In this document: piece after piece, positions 14,895 to 24,575 of the stretch | How the letters are laid out: the number at the start of each line of letters is the position of its first letter | Position numbering within the stretch: position 1 is the stretch's first letter | Assembly (NCBI GenBank): GCA_903888485.1 | Contig: CAISTS010000012.1 | Location: 1-46,929 of the forward strand | From: an uncultured bacterium | GTDB taxonomy: Bacteria > Pseudomonadota > Alphaproteobacteria > Rhodospirillales > Rhodospirillaceae | Direction: 5' to 3' | Length of the DNA: 46,929 nt | Made by a program: the position numbers and the translations under genes | The notes under the pieces: generated by a model | Told to the model about the DNA's origin: nothing | Database searches by the model: none | The model's input: the letters and a program-made list of their open reading frames with translations, nothing else

Positions 14895-16296
14895 ACCCTT
14901 CGTCACCGCCGCGACGGACGGGCGCGCCCGCACTGTCGTCGCCGTGAACGCCGCGGCCGCCGCGCGCGGCATCGTGCGCGGCATGGCGCTGGCCCGGGCG
15001 CGGGTGATCGATCCCGCGGTCGAGGTCGAACCCGCGCGGCCCAAAGCCGAAGCACGCACGCTTTTCCGCCTCACCGTGCAGATGCTGCGCTACAGCCCTT
15101 TGGTCGCGCCCTCTCCCCCCGATGGCTTGTGGATCGACGCCACCGGCGCGGCGCACCTCTTCGGCGGCGCAGCGGCCATGGTGGACAAGATCGTGCGCCG
15201 TCTCCAAGGCGAAGGCCTCACGGCGCGCGCCGCCATGGCCGTCACGCCCGGCGCTGCCTGGGCCTGGGCGCGTTATGGCAGCGGCGGCGTTCTTGAGGAC
15301 ACCGCCGCGCTGAATGCGCTGCCGCTCGCGGCGCTGCGGTTGCCCGGCGAGACCGTCCAGGCTTTGCGCCGCCTCGGCCTCAAGCGCATCGCCGATCTCA
15401 AAGGCCTTCCGCGCGCGACGATCCCGCAGCGCTTCGGCCCCGACGTGCTGCTGCGTCTCGACCAGGCGTTGGGTGGTGCGTTCGAGCCCATCGATCCGAT
15501 CCTGCCGCCGCGCGCGCGCCGCCAGCGCCTGGCCTTCGCCGAGCCCATCGCCACGCCCGAGGATCTGGCACGCACCATCCTCCGCCTCACCACCGATCTT
15601 TGCGACGACCTGGACAGGGCCCAGGACGGTGCCCGGCAATTCGATCTTGTCTTTGCGCGCATTGACGGCGGCATTGAACCCATTCGCCTGCGCTGTGCCC
15701 ATCCGACGCGCGATGCGGGGCACATCGCCAAGCTGCTCACCGCCAAGCTGGAGAACGTTGATCCTGGCTTCGGCATCGAAGCGGCGACACTCACCGCGCT
15801 CAAGATTGCGCCGCTCGCGCCGCGCCAGATCGACACCAACGGCGGCACGGTGACCGAGAGCGATTTCGGCGCGCTGGTCGACCGGCTGGCCAGCCGCGTC
15901 GGCGTGCGCAACGTCTTTCGCCTCGCCGGGGTCGCCAGCGAGCTGCCCGAACGCGCGGCCGTGGCGGCATCGCCGATGCGCTCCCCCCAGAATCAGTGGC
16001 CGGCGCACTGGCCGCGTCCCGCGCGCCTGCTCTCGCCGCCCGAGCCCGTGTACGTGATCGCGCTTCTGCCCGACTATCCGCCCGCCACCTTCCGCTGGCG
16101 CGACCGCAGCCACAGTGTACGCATCGCCGACGGACCCGAACGCATGTTCGGCGAATGGTGGCGGGATGCGCGCGAAGTGGGTGAACAGCGCGACTATTTT
16201 CGCGTCGAGACCGAGAAGGGCGAACGCTACTGGCTGTTCCGTACCAGCCGCCCGGGCGCGAACGCAGTCTGGTTCATGCATGGGGTATTTGCATGA
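14800..16296 (+). CDS. imuB: ImuB, inactive Y-family polymerase-like protein
   Basis: A 498-residue Y-family-like protein that begins MRKVISVFLPAWTMDLRRR, the usual ImuB N-terminus. Here, as in other ImuB proteins, the acidic residues of active Y-family polymerases are missing. GLWIDATGAAHLFGG and the helix-hairpin region (LGLKRIADLKGLPRATI) follow, then the little-finger domain and a C-terminal tail ending in WFMHGVFA. By family knowledge ImuB is the hub that links the beta clamp, ImuA and DnaE2. A clamp-binding motif is likely but I did not pin it down. The stop overlaps the dnaE2 ATG by 4 nt. Confidence 0.88.
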   Translation: MRKVISVFLPAWTMDLRRRAQSRASSPAAPDKPFVTAATDGRARTVVAVNAAAAARGIVRGMALARARVIDPAVEVEPARPKAEARTLFRLTVQMLRYSPLVAPSPPDGLWIDATGAAHLFGGAAAMVDKIVRRLQGEGLTARAAMAVTPGAAWAWARYGSGGVLEDTAALNALPLAALRLPGETVQALRRLGLKRIADLKGLPRATIPQRFGPDVLLRLDQALGGAFEPIDPILPPRARRQRLAFAEPIATPEDLARTILRLTTDLCDDLDRAQDGARQFDLVFARIDGGIEPIRLRCAHPTRDAGHIAKLLTAKLENVDPGFGIEAATLTALKIAPLAPRQIDTNGGTVTESDFGALVDRLASRVGVRNVFRLAGVASELPERAAVAASPMRSPQNQWPAHWPRPARLLSPPEPVYVIALLPDYPPATFRWRDRSHSVRIADGPERMFGEWWRDAREVGEQRDYFRVETEKGERYWLFRTSRPGANAVWFMHGVFA

Positions 16297-19200
16297 CGCG
16301 CTACGCCGAACTGCAGGTCACCAGCAATTATTGCTTCCTCGAAGGGGCCTCGTATCCCCGCGAGCTGGTCGCCGCAGCGAAAGCGCTGGGTCTGGATGCC
16401 ATCGCCATCACCGACCGCAACAGCCTCGCTGGCGTCGTCAAAGCGCACGACGCCGCGACGCAGGCGGGCTTGCGCCTGATCGTCGGCTGCCGCCTCGATC
16501 TCGCGGACGGTAACAGCGTGCTTTGCTATCCCGAGGACCGCGCCGCCTACAGCCGTTTGACGCGGTTGCTGACCCTCGGCAAACGCCGCGCCGCAAAGGG
16601 TGACTGCGTCCTCCATTACACCGACCTAGTGGAGTATGGCGAGGGTCAGGTCTTCATCGCCCTCGCCGACGAGGCCACACCCGAACTGCGCACGTTCCTC
16701 GAAAAACTGCGCACCGACTTTCCGCGCCAGAGCCATCTCGCACTCACGCGCCGCTTCCGCCCGCAGGAGAGAGCGCGCTTGGATGCGCTTGCAGAGCTTG
16801 CGCGAACGGTGCGTGTGCCCACCGTGGTCACGAACGATGTGCTCTATCACGTGCCCGAGCGGCGTATTCTACAGGACGTGCTCACCTGCATCCGCCGTGG
16901 CAAGACCATCGACGAGCTGGGCTACGAGCGCGAGCGGTCCGCCGACAGATTCCTCAAAGCGCCCGATGAAATGGCGCGGCTGTTCGCCGCCACTCCCGAA
17001 GCCGTCGCACGCAGCGCCGAGATCGCCGCACACTGCCGCTTCTCGCTCACGGAATTACAGTACCAATACCCCGACGAGCGCCTGATCCCCGGCCTCGATG
17101 CGCAGCAAGCCTTGGTACGCCTGACCTGGGAGGGCGCGAACGGCCGCTATCATGGCGCTGTGCCGGATAAAGTGCGCGTGCAGCTCGATAAGGAGCTCGC
17201 GCTTATCGCCGATCTCAAATACGCGCCCTACTTCCTCACCGTCTGGCGCATCGTCAACTTCGCGCGTTCAATCGGTATTCTCTGCCAAGGCCGGGGCAGC
17301 GCCGCCAATTCGGCGGTGTGCTTCTGTCTCGGCATCACCGAGATCAATCCCGCGACCTCCGACGTGCTGTTCGCGCGCTTCATCAGCGCCGAGCGCGGCG
17401 AGCCGCCCGATATCGACGTCGACTTCGAGCACGAGCGCCGCGAGGAAGTCATCCAATGGATCTATAGGACTTACGGCCGCGACCACGCCGCGCTTACCGC
17501 AACGGTGGTGCACTACCGCACGCGCCGCGCCGTGCGCGAGGTCGGCAAGGCGCTGGGTTTGACTGAAGACATCACCGCCGTCATGGCCGGCTCGGTCTGG
17601 GGCTGGTCCGAAGACGGCGTCGAACGCGAGCGCGCAAAAAGCCTCGGCCTCGACCCCGACGACTGGCGCCTGTGGCTGACGCTGAAACTCTCGCGCGAGA
17701 TCACCGGCTTTCCGCGGCATCTGTCGCAGCACCCCGGCGGCTTTGTCATAACCCACGACCGTCTCGACGATCTCGTGCCGGTGGAGAACGCCACCATGCA
17801 AGAGCGCACGGTCATCGCCTGGGACAAGGACGACATCGAGGTCCTCAAGATGATGAAGGTCGATGTGCTCGGCCTCGGCATGCTCGGCTGCCTGCGCCGC
17901 GCCTTCGACCTGTTGCGAGAGCACAAAGATAGAGATCTGACGGTCGCGACGCTCCCGGACGAGGATCCCGTCGTCTACGACATGCTGTGCAAGGCTGATA
18001 GCATCGGCGTCTTCCAGGTCGAAAGCCGCGCGCAAATGAACATGCTGCCGCGCCTTCGCCCCCGCACCTTCTACGACCTCGTCATTCAAGTGGCCATCGT
18101 CCGGCCCGGCCCGATCCAGGGCGACATGGTTCATCCGTATCTGAAGCGACGCGCCGGGACTGAAGACGTGGTCTACGCCCTTCCACAGCTCAAACCGGTT
18201 CTGGAAAAGACTCTTGGCATACCTCTGTTCCAGGAGCACGCCATGAAGATCGCCATCGTCGGCGCGGGTTTCTCGGACAGCGAGGCCGACCAGTTGCGCC
18301 GCGCCATGGCGACCTTCCGCAACGACGGCAAAGTCTCGAATTTCCGCGAGCGATTCATTTCAGGAATGCTCGCGAACGGCTGCGACAAGGATTTCGCCGC
18401 GCGTTGCTTCAGCCAGATCGAAGGCTTCGGCACCTACGGCTTCCCCGAAAGCCATGCCGCCTCCTTCGCCATCCTGGTCTACGCCTCTTCCTGGGTGAAA
18501 TGCCATCACCCCGAGGTCTTTCTCGCTGCCATCCTCAACGCCCAACCGTTGGGATTCTACGCGCCAGCGCAGCTCATCGCCGATGCACGCGCGCATGATG
18601 TCTTGGTCCTACCCATCGACATCAATCACAGCCGCTGGGATTGCACATTGGAGAAGCAGCCGGACGGATCCTTTGCCGTGCGCCTCGGTTTGCGCATGAT
18701 CAAAGGCCTGCATGAAGACTCCGCCGCGCTGCTGGTGGCCGCACGACATGGGCCCTACCAGAGTCTTGAAGAAGTCTGGCGGCGCACGGAAATGCCGCTG
18801 CGCTGCCTCGAACTGCTCGCCGACGCCGATACGTGTAGTTCAGTCGGCATCGACCGCCGCCAGGCTTTATGGTGCGTGCGCGGACTATCGAAACCCTTGC
18901 CGCTGTTCTCCGCCGCGGCTGCAGCCGAGCGCAGCGAACCCAGCGCGGCGCTGGCGCCGCTCAGCGCCGGCGAGAACGTAGTGCAGGACTACACGAGCCT
19001 TTCCTTCACGCTGCGCGCCCATCCGGTCTCCTTCCTGCGCGCTGAGTTGCGACGCGCGCGCTGGGGTACGCTTGGCGATCTGCGCGCCAAGAAGGATGGC
19101 GATTTCGCCCGTATTGCCGGCCTCGTGCTTGTGCGTCAGCGGCCGGGCTCGGCCAACGGCATTGTATTCATCACTTTGGAAGACGAGACCGGCGTCGCCA

Positions 19201-19439
19201 ATCTCGTGGTCTGGCCGAGCTTCTTCGAAGCCAACCGCGCGGTGGTGATGACCAGCCGCTTGCTCGCCTGCGAAGGCCGGGTGCAGCGCGAGGGCGAGAT
19301 CATTCATATCGTCGCGCAGAAGCTGGTCGATCTGACCGGCTGGATGCACCGCATCGGCGATGCGGATTTAGAGAGAGCTGAAAAGACTGACGCGCAGGCA
19401 CATCCGCGCCTGCGCGTCAAAAGCCGAGACTTTCACTAA
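16293..19439 (+). CDS. dnaE2: DnaE2 error-prone DNA polymerase III alpha subunit
   Basis: 1048 residues, a normal DnaE2 length. The N-terminal PHP domain (YAELQVTSNYCFLEGASYP) lacks the full set of metal-binding His residues, as is typical of DnaE2. The polymerase core has GRGSAANSAVCFCLGI and the catalytic acidic motif PDIDVDF near residues 372-378. A C-terminal OB-fold follows (FARIAGLVLVRQRPGSANG, then FITLEDETGVANLVVW). It is the catalytic subunit of SOS translesion synthesis with ImuA and ImuB. It starts in an ATGA overlap with imuB and shares the LexA-controlled promoter. Confidence 0.95.
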   Translation: MTRYAELQVTSNYCFLEGASYPRELVAAAKALGLDAIAITDRNSLAGVVKAHDAATQAGLRLIVGCRLDLADGNSVLCYPEDRAAYSRLTRLLTLGKRRAAKGDCVLHYTDLVEYGEGQVFIALADEATPELRTFLEKLRTDFPRQSHLALTRRFRPQERARLDALAELARTVRVPTVVTNDVLYHVPERRILQDVLTCIRRGKTIDELGYERERSADRFLKAPDEMARLFAATPEAVARSAEIAAHCRFSLTELQYQYPDERLIPGLDAQQALVRLTWEGANGRYHGAVPDKVRVQLDKELALIADLKYAPYFLTVWRIVNFARSIGILCQGRGSAANSAVCFCLGITEINPATSDVLFARFISAERGEPPDIDVDFEHERREEVIQWIYRTYGRDHAALTATVVHYRTRRAVREVGKALGLTEDITAVMAGSVWGWSEDGVERERAKSLGLDPDDWRLWLTLKLSREITGFPRHLSQHPGGFVITHDRLDDLVPVENATMQERTVIAWDKDDIEVLKMMKVDVLGLGMLGCLRRAFDLLREHKDRDLTVATLPDEDPVVYDMLCKADSIGVFQVESRAQMNMLPRLRPRTFYDLVIQVAIVRPGPIQGDMVHPYLKRRAGTEDVVYALPQLKPVLEKTLGIPLFQEHAMKIAIVGAGFSDSEADQLRRAMATFRNDGKVSNFRERFISGMLANGCDKDFAARCFSQIEGFGTYGFPESHAASFAILVYASSWVKCHHPEVFLAAILNAQPLGFYAPAQLIADARAHDVLVLPIDINHSRWDCTLEKQPDGSFAVRLGLRMIKGLHEDSAALLVAARHGPYQSLEEVWRRTEMPLRCLELLADADTCSSVGIDRRQALWCVRGLSKPLPLFSAAAAAERSEPSAALAPLSAGENVVQDYTSLSFTLRAHPVSFLRAELRRARWGTLGDLRAKKDGDFARIAGLVLVRQRPGSANGIVFITLEDETGVANLVVWPSFFEANRAVVMTSRLLACEGRVQREGEIIHIVAQKLVDLTGWMHRIGDADLERAEKTDAQAHPRLRVKSRDFH
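19388..19419 (-). terminator. Hairpin between dnaE2 and the HiPIP gene
   Basis: TGACGCGCAGGC (19388-19399) and GCCTGCGCGTCA (19408-19419) form a perfect 12-bp stem around an 8-nt loop. It lies in the last codons of dnaE2. On the minus strand it comes about 40 nt after the HiPIP stop and is followed by a TCTTTT run, so it is a likely terminator for that gene. It may also shape the dnaE2 mRNA end. Confidence 0.6.
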
Positions 19440-19456
19440 GCCAGAGCGGGCGGGCG

Positions 19457-19777
19457 TTAGCCCTTGGCGCTCCAGGAATCGCAGTGGCCCGTCTCGTTGG
19501 CCGGGCCGGTGAAGATCATGCAGTCGCCGCAACCGTCGCCCTTGGCGGTGAAGAAGCCGCACTTCGAGCAGGTCATCGCCGGGTCCTTGCTCATCTCCGT
19601 GTAATTCAGCGATTCACGGATGCTGCGTTGACCACTGTCCATGGCGTTGACGTCGGCGCACACCTTGTCGCCGGCCTGCGCCGCTTGAACGGTCGCCGCC
19701 GCAACCAAAACTCCGCCCAGCGGAAGCGCAACGCCCCGCTCAAGCAATTTACGCCGCGTCATATTGTCGTTCGACAT
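19457..19777 (-). CDS. High-potential iron-sulfur protein (HiPIP)
   Basis: A 106-residue precursor with a twin-arginine signal (NMTRRKLLERGVALPLGG), as expected for a protein exported folded with its cluster. The mature part has the HiPIP pattern: CSKCGFF (Cys70, Cys73), then CGDCMIF (Cys86 as third ligand) and GHCDSW (Cys99). These bind one [4Fe-4S] cluster. Two extra cysteines (40 and 83) are present. HiPIPs are periplasmic one-electron carriers to cytochrome oxidases or photosynthetic reaction centres, and which partner is used here is unknown. AGGGAAGG upstream of the ATG is a good ribosome site. It is convergent with dnaE2. Confidence 0.93.
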   Translation of the reverse strand: MSNDNMTRRKLLERGVALPLGGVLVAAATVQAAQAGDKVCADVNAMDSGQRSIRESLNYTEMSKDPAMTCSKCGFFTAKGDGCGDCMIFTGPANETGHCDSWSAKG

Positions 19778-20188
19778 CTGCTGCTGTCCTTCCCTTGAAT
19801 TGCCCGCCCCGGCACCGGCCGGAGACAGCGACTAATTCAGCTTCATTCAATGTCCGTTTGATGGCGATCCGAAGGCCCGGATTAGGCTATTTCGTAGCTC
19901 TTGCCGGACTGTCCCCCCCGTATCGCCCCTGGGATCATACACCGCTCCGGCGAACCGGGGATGGAGGCCATTGTAACAACTGAAGAATCCGGCAACAACC
20001 GCCTTAGATGCCAAATTCAGACGGCTGGGGGACCTCACCCAACCGTGATGGCGGACTTTTCGCCTTTGCCCATTCCAACCTGATGAAAATATTGGGCGTT
20101 TATATTATTTCGAGGCGATATAAATTCTTGTATTGAAACGCAAGGCTGGGCACAACACCCCAACTTTCCAACGCCCTTAACCTCGAAC
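19778..20188. promoter_or_regulatory. Intergenic region between the HiPIP and TetR genes, with an inverted repeat
   Basis: About 410 nt without a believable gene. It should carry the divergent promoters for the HiPIP and TetR/O-antigen units. An AT-rich island at its right end contains TTTATAT (20099-20105) and ATATAAA (20118-20124), a perfect 7-bp inverted repeat around 12 nt. It sits 65 nt before the TetR start, a suitable place for a TetR operator. Nothing else was recognised. Confidence 0.4.
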
Positions 20189-20803
20189 ATGCGCGCCCCC
20201 GTTACCATGACCCAGGCGAAGCCCCTTCCGCTGCGAAAACAGCAAAAAAATTATACGCGCCAAAGGCTTCTGCAGGTGTCCCGCGAGCTGTTCGTCATGC
20301 ACGGCACCCACGGCACCGGCATTGACGACATCGCACGCGCGGCCGGCACCTCCCGCGCCACGGTCTACACCCACTTCACCGGCAAGCCGGACATCATCCG
20401 CGAGTTGCTGGCCGATATGTGGGACCGGGGACTCGCCCGGGCCGAGGATTTCGACGCCCTGCCGGACGTCTCAGCCCCCAGAGTGCGGGCCTGGCTGGAA
20501 GAGGTGCTTGCGGGCTGGGATAACTACGCCGACAGCACAAAAGTAGTGCTCCGCGACATGCCCGCTGACGCCCAGGCCGAGTGCCAGACCCGTATCGAGG
20601 CCCAGGCCGCCGCCCTCGTCGCCACCCGCAAGAAATGGATGCATTTCACCGAAGACGAGGCCCGCCGCCGCGCCTTCCTGCTGCTACAACAGCTTCACCG
20701 CAGCCTCCTGGCTTGGTACTACGGCGGCTGGCAGCAGGACCGTGAGGCCCTGATTGCCACATTGACCGACATATGGTGTGCGACGCTGCAACCGCAGCGT
20801 TGA
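20189..20803 (+). CDS. TetR-family transcriptional regulator
   Basis: A 204-residue regulator. The N-terminal helix-turn-helix is typical (RQRLLQVSRELFVMHGTHGT, IDDIARAAGTSRATVYTHF). The C-terminal ligand-binding helices are not assignable to a ligand. ATG 20189 is listed; ATG 20207 is a possible alternative. Only 15 nt separate it from the first glycosyltransferase gene, so it appears to be the first gene of the polysaccharide operon and may regulate it. Confidence 0.85.
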   Translation: MRAPVTMTQAKPLPLRKQQKNYTRQRLLQVSRELFVMHGTHGTGIDDIARAAGTSRATVYTHFTGKPDIIRELLADMWDRGLARAEDFDALPDVSAPRVRAWLEEVLAGWDNYADSTKVVLRDMPADAQAECQTRIEAQAAALVATRKKWMHFTEDEARRRAFLLLQQLHRSLLAWYYGGWQQDREALIATLTDIWCATLQPQR

Positions 20804-20818
20804 GGTGAACTTCCAAAG

Positions 20819-21742
20819 ATGCCACTCGTCGCCATTCTGCTGTGCACATATCAGGGCGAGGAGTTTCTTCCCGCCCAACTGAATTCCATTGCCCGGCAGA
20901 CCCATTCGCACTGGAAGGTCTGGGCCTCCGACGACGGCTCGCGCGACGGGACGCTCGGAATTCTCGCGCAATACCGTAAGGAGTGGGGCGAGGCCCTGCT
21001 CAGCGTGCTGCCCGGCCCGCGCCAAGGCTTTGTCGCCAACTTCCTGTCGCTGGTGTGCAATCCGGGCGTCCACGCCGACTACTTTGCTTATGCCGACCAG
21101 GACGATCTGTGGGAGGCCGACAAGCTCGAACGTGCCGTGGCGTGGCTGGCCACTGTGCCCGCCGGCCAGCCGGCGCTGTACATGACGCGCACACGTCTGA
21201 TCGACGAGAGCGGCAAGGACATTGGATACGCGCCCTTGTTCACCTCGAAGCCGCCGACCTTTGCCAACGCCATCGTGCAGAACATCGGCGGCGGCAACAC
21301 CATGGTCTTCAACGCCGCCGCGCGCGATGTCATCGCCGCCGGCACGAAGGACACCGGCATGGTGGCCCACGACTGGTGGTCTTACATGCTGATCACCGGT
21401 GCGGGCGGCGTGGCCCACTACGACACTTATCCCAGCGTCAGGTATCGCCAGCACGGCGCCAACGTGCACGGCAGCAATGCCGGCCTTCTGAACCGCCTGT
21501 GGCGCGCGCTTCTGGTCTTCGGCGGGCGCTTCCGCAGCTGGAGCGACCGGAACATCAAAAGCCTCGCGCCGGCGCGCGACCTCCTGACCCCGGAAAACCA
21601 GCAGATCTTCGACAATTTTAATGCCGCGCGCCGGGGCCCGCTGTCGGCGCGGCTTCTGGCGTTAAGACGGTCCGGCGTGCATCGCCAGGGCTTTGTCGAT
21701 AATATCGGCCTCTACGTCGCGGCGCTTTTCAACAGGCTTTAA
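20819..21742 (+). CDS. Family 2 glycosyltransferase (rhamnosyltransferase-like)
   Basis: A 307-residue GT-A enzyme. The nucleotide-sugar site is seen in VAILLCTYQGEEFLPAQL and ASDDGSRDGT. The metal-binding Asp motif is in FAYADQDDLWEADKL. The C-terminus (VRYRQHGANVHG) matches the group that includes rhamnosyltransferases of O-antigen loci. It lacks membrane helices and probably acts at the cytoplasmic face of the inner membrane. Its position directly before the dTDP-rhamnose genes suggests dTDP-L-rhamnose as donor, which is inferred. Confidence 0.85.
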   Translation: MPLVAILLCTYQGEEFLPAQLNSIARQTHSHWKVWASDDGSRDGTLGILAQYRKEWGEALLSVLPGPRQGFVANFLSLVCNPGVHADYFAYADQDDLWEADKLERAVAWLATVPAGQPALYMTRTRLIDESGKDIGYAPLFTSKPPTFANAIVQNIGGGNTMVFNAAARDVIAAGTKDTGMVAHDWWSYMLITGAGGVAHYDTYPSVRYRQHGANVHGSNAGLLNRLWRALLVFGGRFRSWSDRNIKSLAPARDLLTPENQQIFDNFNAARRGPLSARLLALRRSGVHRQGFVDNIGLYVAALFNRL

Positions 21743-21745
21743 ATA

Positions 21746-22798
21746 ATGACAATTTTGGTGACGGGCGGCGCCGGTTTCATCGGCGCTAATTTCGTGATTG
21801 ATTGGATTGCGGCGGGCGGCGAGCCCGTCCTCAACTATGACAAACTCACTTATGCCGGCAATCTCGAGAACCTGGCGTCGCTCAAGGGCAACAACCGCCA
21901 CGTCTTCGAGCAAGGCGACATCGGCAACTTCGAACACGTGCGCAAGGTCCTCGCGCAGCACCAGCCGCGCGCGGTGCTGAACTTCGCCGCCGAATCCCAC
22001 GTCGACCGTTCCATCGCTAGCCCAGGCGCCTTCATCGACACCAACATCGTGGGCACCTACCGCCTGCTTGAAGCAGTGCGCGCCTATGCCGGCGAGCTCA
22101 GCGCCGCCGACAAAGCGGCGTTTCGTTTCCTGCACGTCTCGACCGATGAAGTTTACGGCTCGCTCGATGCCAAGGCACCGGCCTTCACCGAAGAACATCC
22201 GTACCAGCCCAACAGTCCCTACTCGGCCTCGAAGGCGGCGTCGGATCACCTCGTGCGCGCCTACCATCACACCTATGGCTTGCCGGTGGTGACTACGAAC
22301 TGTTCGAACAACTACGGGCCTTATCAGTTTCCGGAGAAGCTGATTCCCTTGATGATCCACAACGCGCTCGTCGGCAAACCGCTGCCGGTTTACGGCGATG
22401 GCCAGAACGTGCGCGATTGGCTCTATGTCGGCGACCACTGTACCGCCATCCGCGCGGTACTGGAGCGCGGCGCGCTTGGCGAGACGTATAACGTCGGCGG
22501 CTGGAACGAGATGAAGAACATAGATGTCGTCCACACGCTGTGCGACATCCTTGATGCCGAGAAGCCCAAGGACGTGTCGTACCGCAAGCAGATCACCTTC
22601 GTCACCGACCGTCCCGGCCACGACCGGCGCTACGCCATCGACGCGCGCAAGATCGACAAGGACATCGGCTGGAAGCCCAAGGAGACCTTCGAAACCGGCA
22701 TCCGCAAAACCGTGCGCTGGTATCTCGACAACCAGTCCTGGGTGAAGAATGTCACCAGCGGCGCATATCGCGACTGGGTCACGGCCCAATACAAATGA
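21746..22798 (+). CDS. rfbB: dTDP-glucose 4,6-dehydratase
   Basis: 350 residues, standard for RfbB/RmlB. It has the NAD-binding [11 protein letters not shown] at the start, the catalytic STDEVYGSL segment, and [11 protein letters not shown] with the YxxxK pair. The substrate loop [13 protein letters not shown] and the C-terminal [11 protein letters not shown] are also diagnostic. It makes dTDP-4-keto-6-deoxyglucose, the second step of dTDP-L-rhamnose synthesis. The stop overlaps the next ATG by 4 nt. Confidence 0.97.
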   Translation: MTILVTGGAGFIGANFVIDWIAAGGEPVLNYDKLTYAGNLENLASLKGNNRHVFEQGDIGNFEHVRKVLAQHQPRAVLNFAAESHVDRSIASPGAFIDTNIVGTYRLLEAVRAYAGELSAADKAAFRFLHVSTDEVYGSLDAKAPAFTEEHPYQPNSPYSASKAASDHLVRAYHHTYGLPVVTTNCSNNYGPYQFPEKLIPLMIHNALVGKPLPVYGDGQNVRDWLYVGDHCTAIRAVLERGALGETYNVGGWNEMKNIDVVHTLCDILDAEKPKDVSYRKQITFVTDRPGHDRRYAIDARKIDKDIGWKPKETFETGIRKTVRWYLDNQSWVKNVTSGAYRDWVTAQYK

Positions 22799-23685
22799 AG
22801 ATCCTCCTCCTCGGCGCCAACGGACAGGTGGGCTGGGAACTCCGGCGCGCACTGGCGCCGCTTGGAAACATCACGGCGCTGGGGCGCACGGGCGCGGATC
22901 TCGCCAACCTCGAAGGCCTGCGCGGGATCGTGAGCACGGCGCGCGCCGATGTCATCGTCAATGCCGCCGCCTATACCGCCGTTGATAAAGCCGAGACCGA
23001 ACGCGATCTGGCCACGCGCATCAATGCTACGTCCGTGGGTGTGATGGCGGAAGAAGCGAAGAAAAGCGGCGCGCTCGTCGTGCATTACTCCACCGACTAC
23101 GTCTATGACGGCACGAAGAGCAGTTCGTATGTGGAGACGGACACGACCAATCCGCTCTGCCACTACGCCGCCACAAAGCTCGCCGGCGAGGACGCCATTC
23201 GCGCCGCGGGCGTGCGTCATTTGATCTTCCGCACCAGTTGGGTCTATGCGCCGCGCGGACATAATTTCCCGCGCACCATGCTACGCCTCGCCGCAACGCG
23301 AAAGCAGCTGACCGTCGTGGCCGATCAGACCGGCGCGCCGACCAGCGCCGAATTGATCGCCGATGTGACGGCACAGGTTCTCGCGCGCCGTCCCGCCGAC
23401 AACCTCCTCGGCACATACCATCTGACCGCCGCGGGCGAAACCACCTGGCATGCCTATGCCCGCCGCATCCTGGCGCTGGCCAAGGCCCAGGGCTTTGCGC
23501 TCCAGGCGGGGCCGGACGACGTTGCGCCTATCGCGACAGTGGACTATCCCACCCCCGCCAAACGCATTGCCAATTCGCGGCTGGCAACCGATAAGCTTAG
23601 GGCCGCGTTCGGTTTGACCCTGCCCTCCTGGGACGCAAACCTCGACCGCTTTCTCGCCGAACTTCCACCTGAAGGATCTAAATGA
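22795..23685 (+). CDS. rfbD: dTDP-4-dehydrorhamnose reductase
   Basis: 296 residues of the RfbD/RmlD type: [17 protein letters not shown] (NADPH site), [13 protein letters not shown], the STDYVYDG segment and [10 protein letters not shown] with the catalytic YxxxK. It performs the last reduction that gives dTDP-L-rhamnose. It overlaps rfbB and rfbA by 4 nt on each side, so the set is translationally coupled. Confidence 0.97.
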   Translation: MKILLLGANGQVGWELRRALAPLGNITALGRTGADLANLEGLRGIVSTARADVIVNAAAYTAVDKAETERDLATRINATSVGVMAEEAKKSGALVVHYSTDYVYDGTKSSSYVETDTTNPLCHYAATKLAGEDAIRAAGVRHLIFRTSWVYAPRGHNFPRTMLRLAATRKQLTVVADQTGAPTSAELIADVTAQVLARRPADNLLGTYHLTAAGETTWHAYARRILALAKAQGFALQAGPDDVAPIATVDYPTPAKRIANSRLATDKLRAAFGLTLPSWDANLDRFLAELPPEGSK

Positions 23686-24575
23686 ACACCGCTTCCCGAC
23701 GCAAAGGCATCATCCTCGCGGGCGGCGCGGGTACACGGCTGCATCCGGCGACCTTGGTCGTCTCCAAGCAGCTGTTGCCGGTTTTCGATAAGCCGATGAT
23801 CTATTACCCGCTATCGACGCTGATGCTCGCCGGCATCCGGGACATCCTGATCATCTCGACGCCGCTCGACACGCCGCGCTTCGAGCAGTTACTCGGTACC
23901 GGCGCACAGTGGGGCGTCAACTTCACCTATGCCGTGCAGCCCTCGCCCGACGGCCTCGCGCAGGCGTTCATCATCGGCGAGAAGTTCCTCGCCGGCGCCC
24001 CCTCGGCGCTGATCCTCGGCGATAACATTTTCTACGGACACGATTTGCCGCGCCTACTCGCCTCGGCGGATGCCAAACAAACAGGCGCGACAGTTTTCGC
24101 CTATCACGTCACCGACCCCGAGCGCTACGGCGTGGTCGAGTTTGATGCAGGCGGAAAAGCCATCAGCTTGGAAGAGAAGCCCAAGCAGCCGAAATCCAAC
24201 TATGCGGTAACGGGGCTCTACTTCTATGACAGCGATGTTGTCGGCCACGCCAAAGCGCTGAAGCCGTCGCCGCGCGGTGAACTTGAGATCACCGACCTCA
24301 ACCGCATCTATCTCGACAAGGCAGCCATGTCGGTCGAGATCATGGGCCGCGGCTACGCCTGGCTCGACACCGGCACGCACGATTCCATGCTCGAGGCCAG
24401 CCAGTTCATCGCCGTGCTCGAGCGCCGCCAGGGCATGAAGGTCGCCTGCCCCGAGGAGATCGCCTACCGCAAGAAGTGGATCGACGGCGCGCAGCTCGAA
24501 AAGCTCGCGGCACCCCTGGCCAAGAACGACTACGGCCGCTATCTGCGCAGTCTTTTGACGGAGCGCACGTTCTAA
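23682..24575 (+). CDS. rfbA: Glucose-1-phosphate thymidylyltransferase
   Basis: 297 residues. It has [17 protein letters not shown] (nucleotide-binding signature), [27 protein letters not shown] and GLYFYDSDV, all diagnostic of RfbA/RmlA. It couples dTTP to glucose-1-phosphate, the first step to dTDP-L-rhamnose, and is usually feedback-inhibited by the end product. It overlaps rfbD by 4 nt and the rfbC ATG by 1 nt. Confidence 0.97.
   Translation: MNTASRRKGIILAGGAGTRLHPATLVVSKQLLPVFDKPMIYYPLSTLMLAGIRDILIISTPLDTPRFEQLLGTGAQWGVNFTYAVQPSPDGLAQAFIIGEKFLAGAPSALILGDNIFYGHDLPRLLASADAKQTGATVFAYHVTDPERYGVVEFDAGGKAISLEEKPKQPKSNYAVTGLYFYDSDVVGHAKALKPSPRGELEITDLNRIYLDKAAMSVEIMGRGYAWLDTGTHDSMLEASQFIAVLERRQGMKVACPEEIAYRKKWIDGAQLEKLAAPLAKNDYGRYLRSLLTERTF

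Noticed and set aside
14683..16281. 532-codon minus-strand open frame opposite imuB
   Set aside because: No start context and no family features; the plus-strand ImuB is unmistakable.
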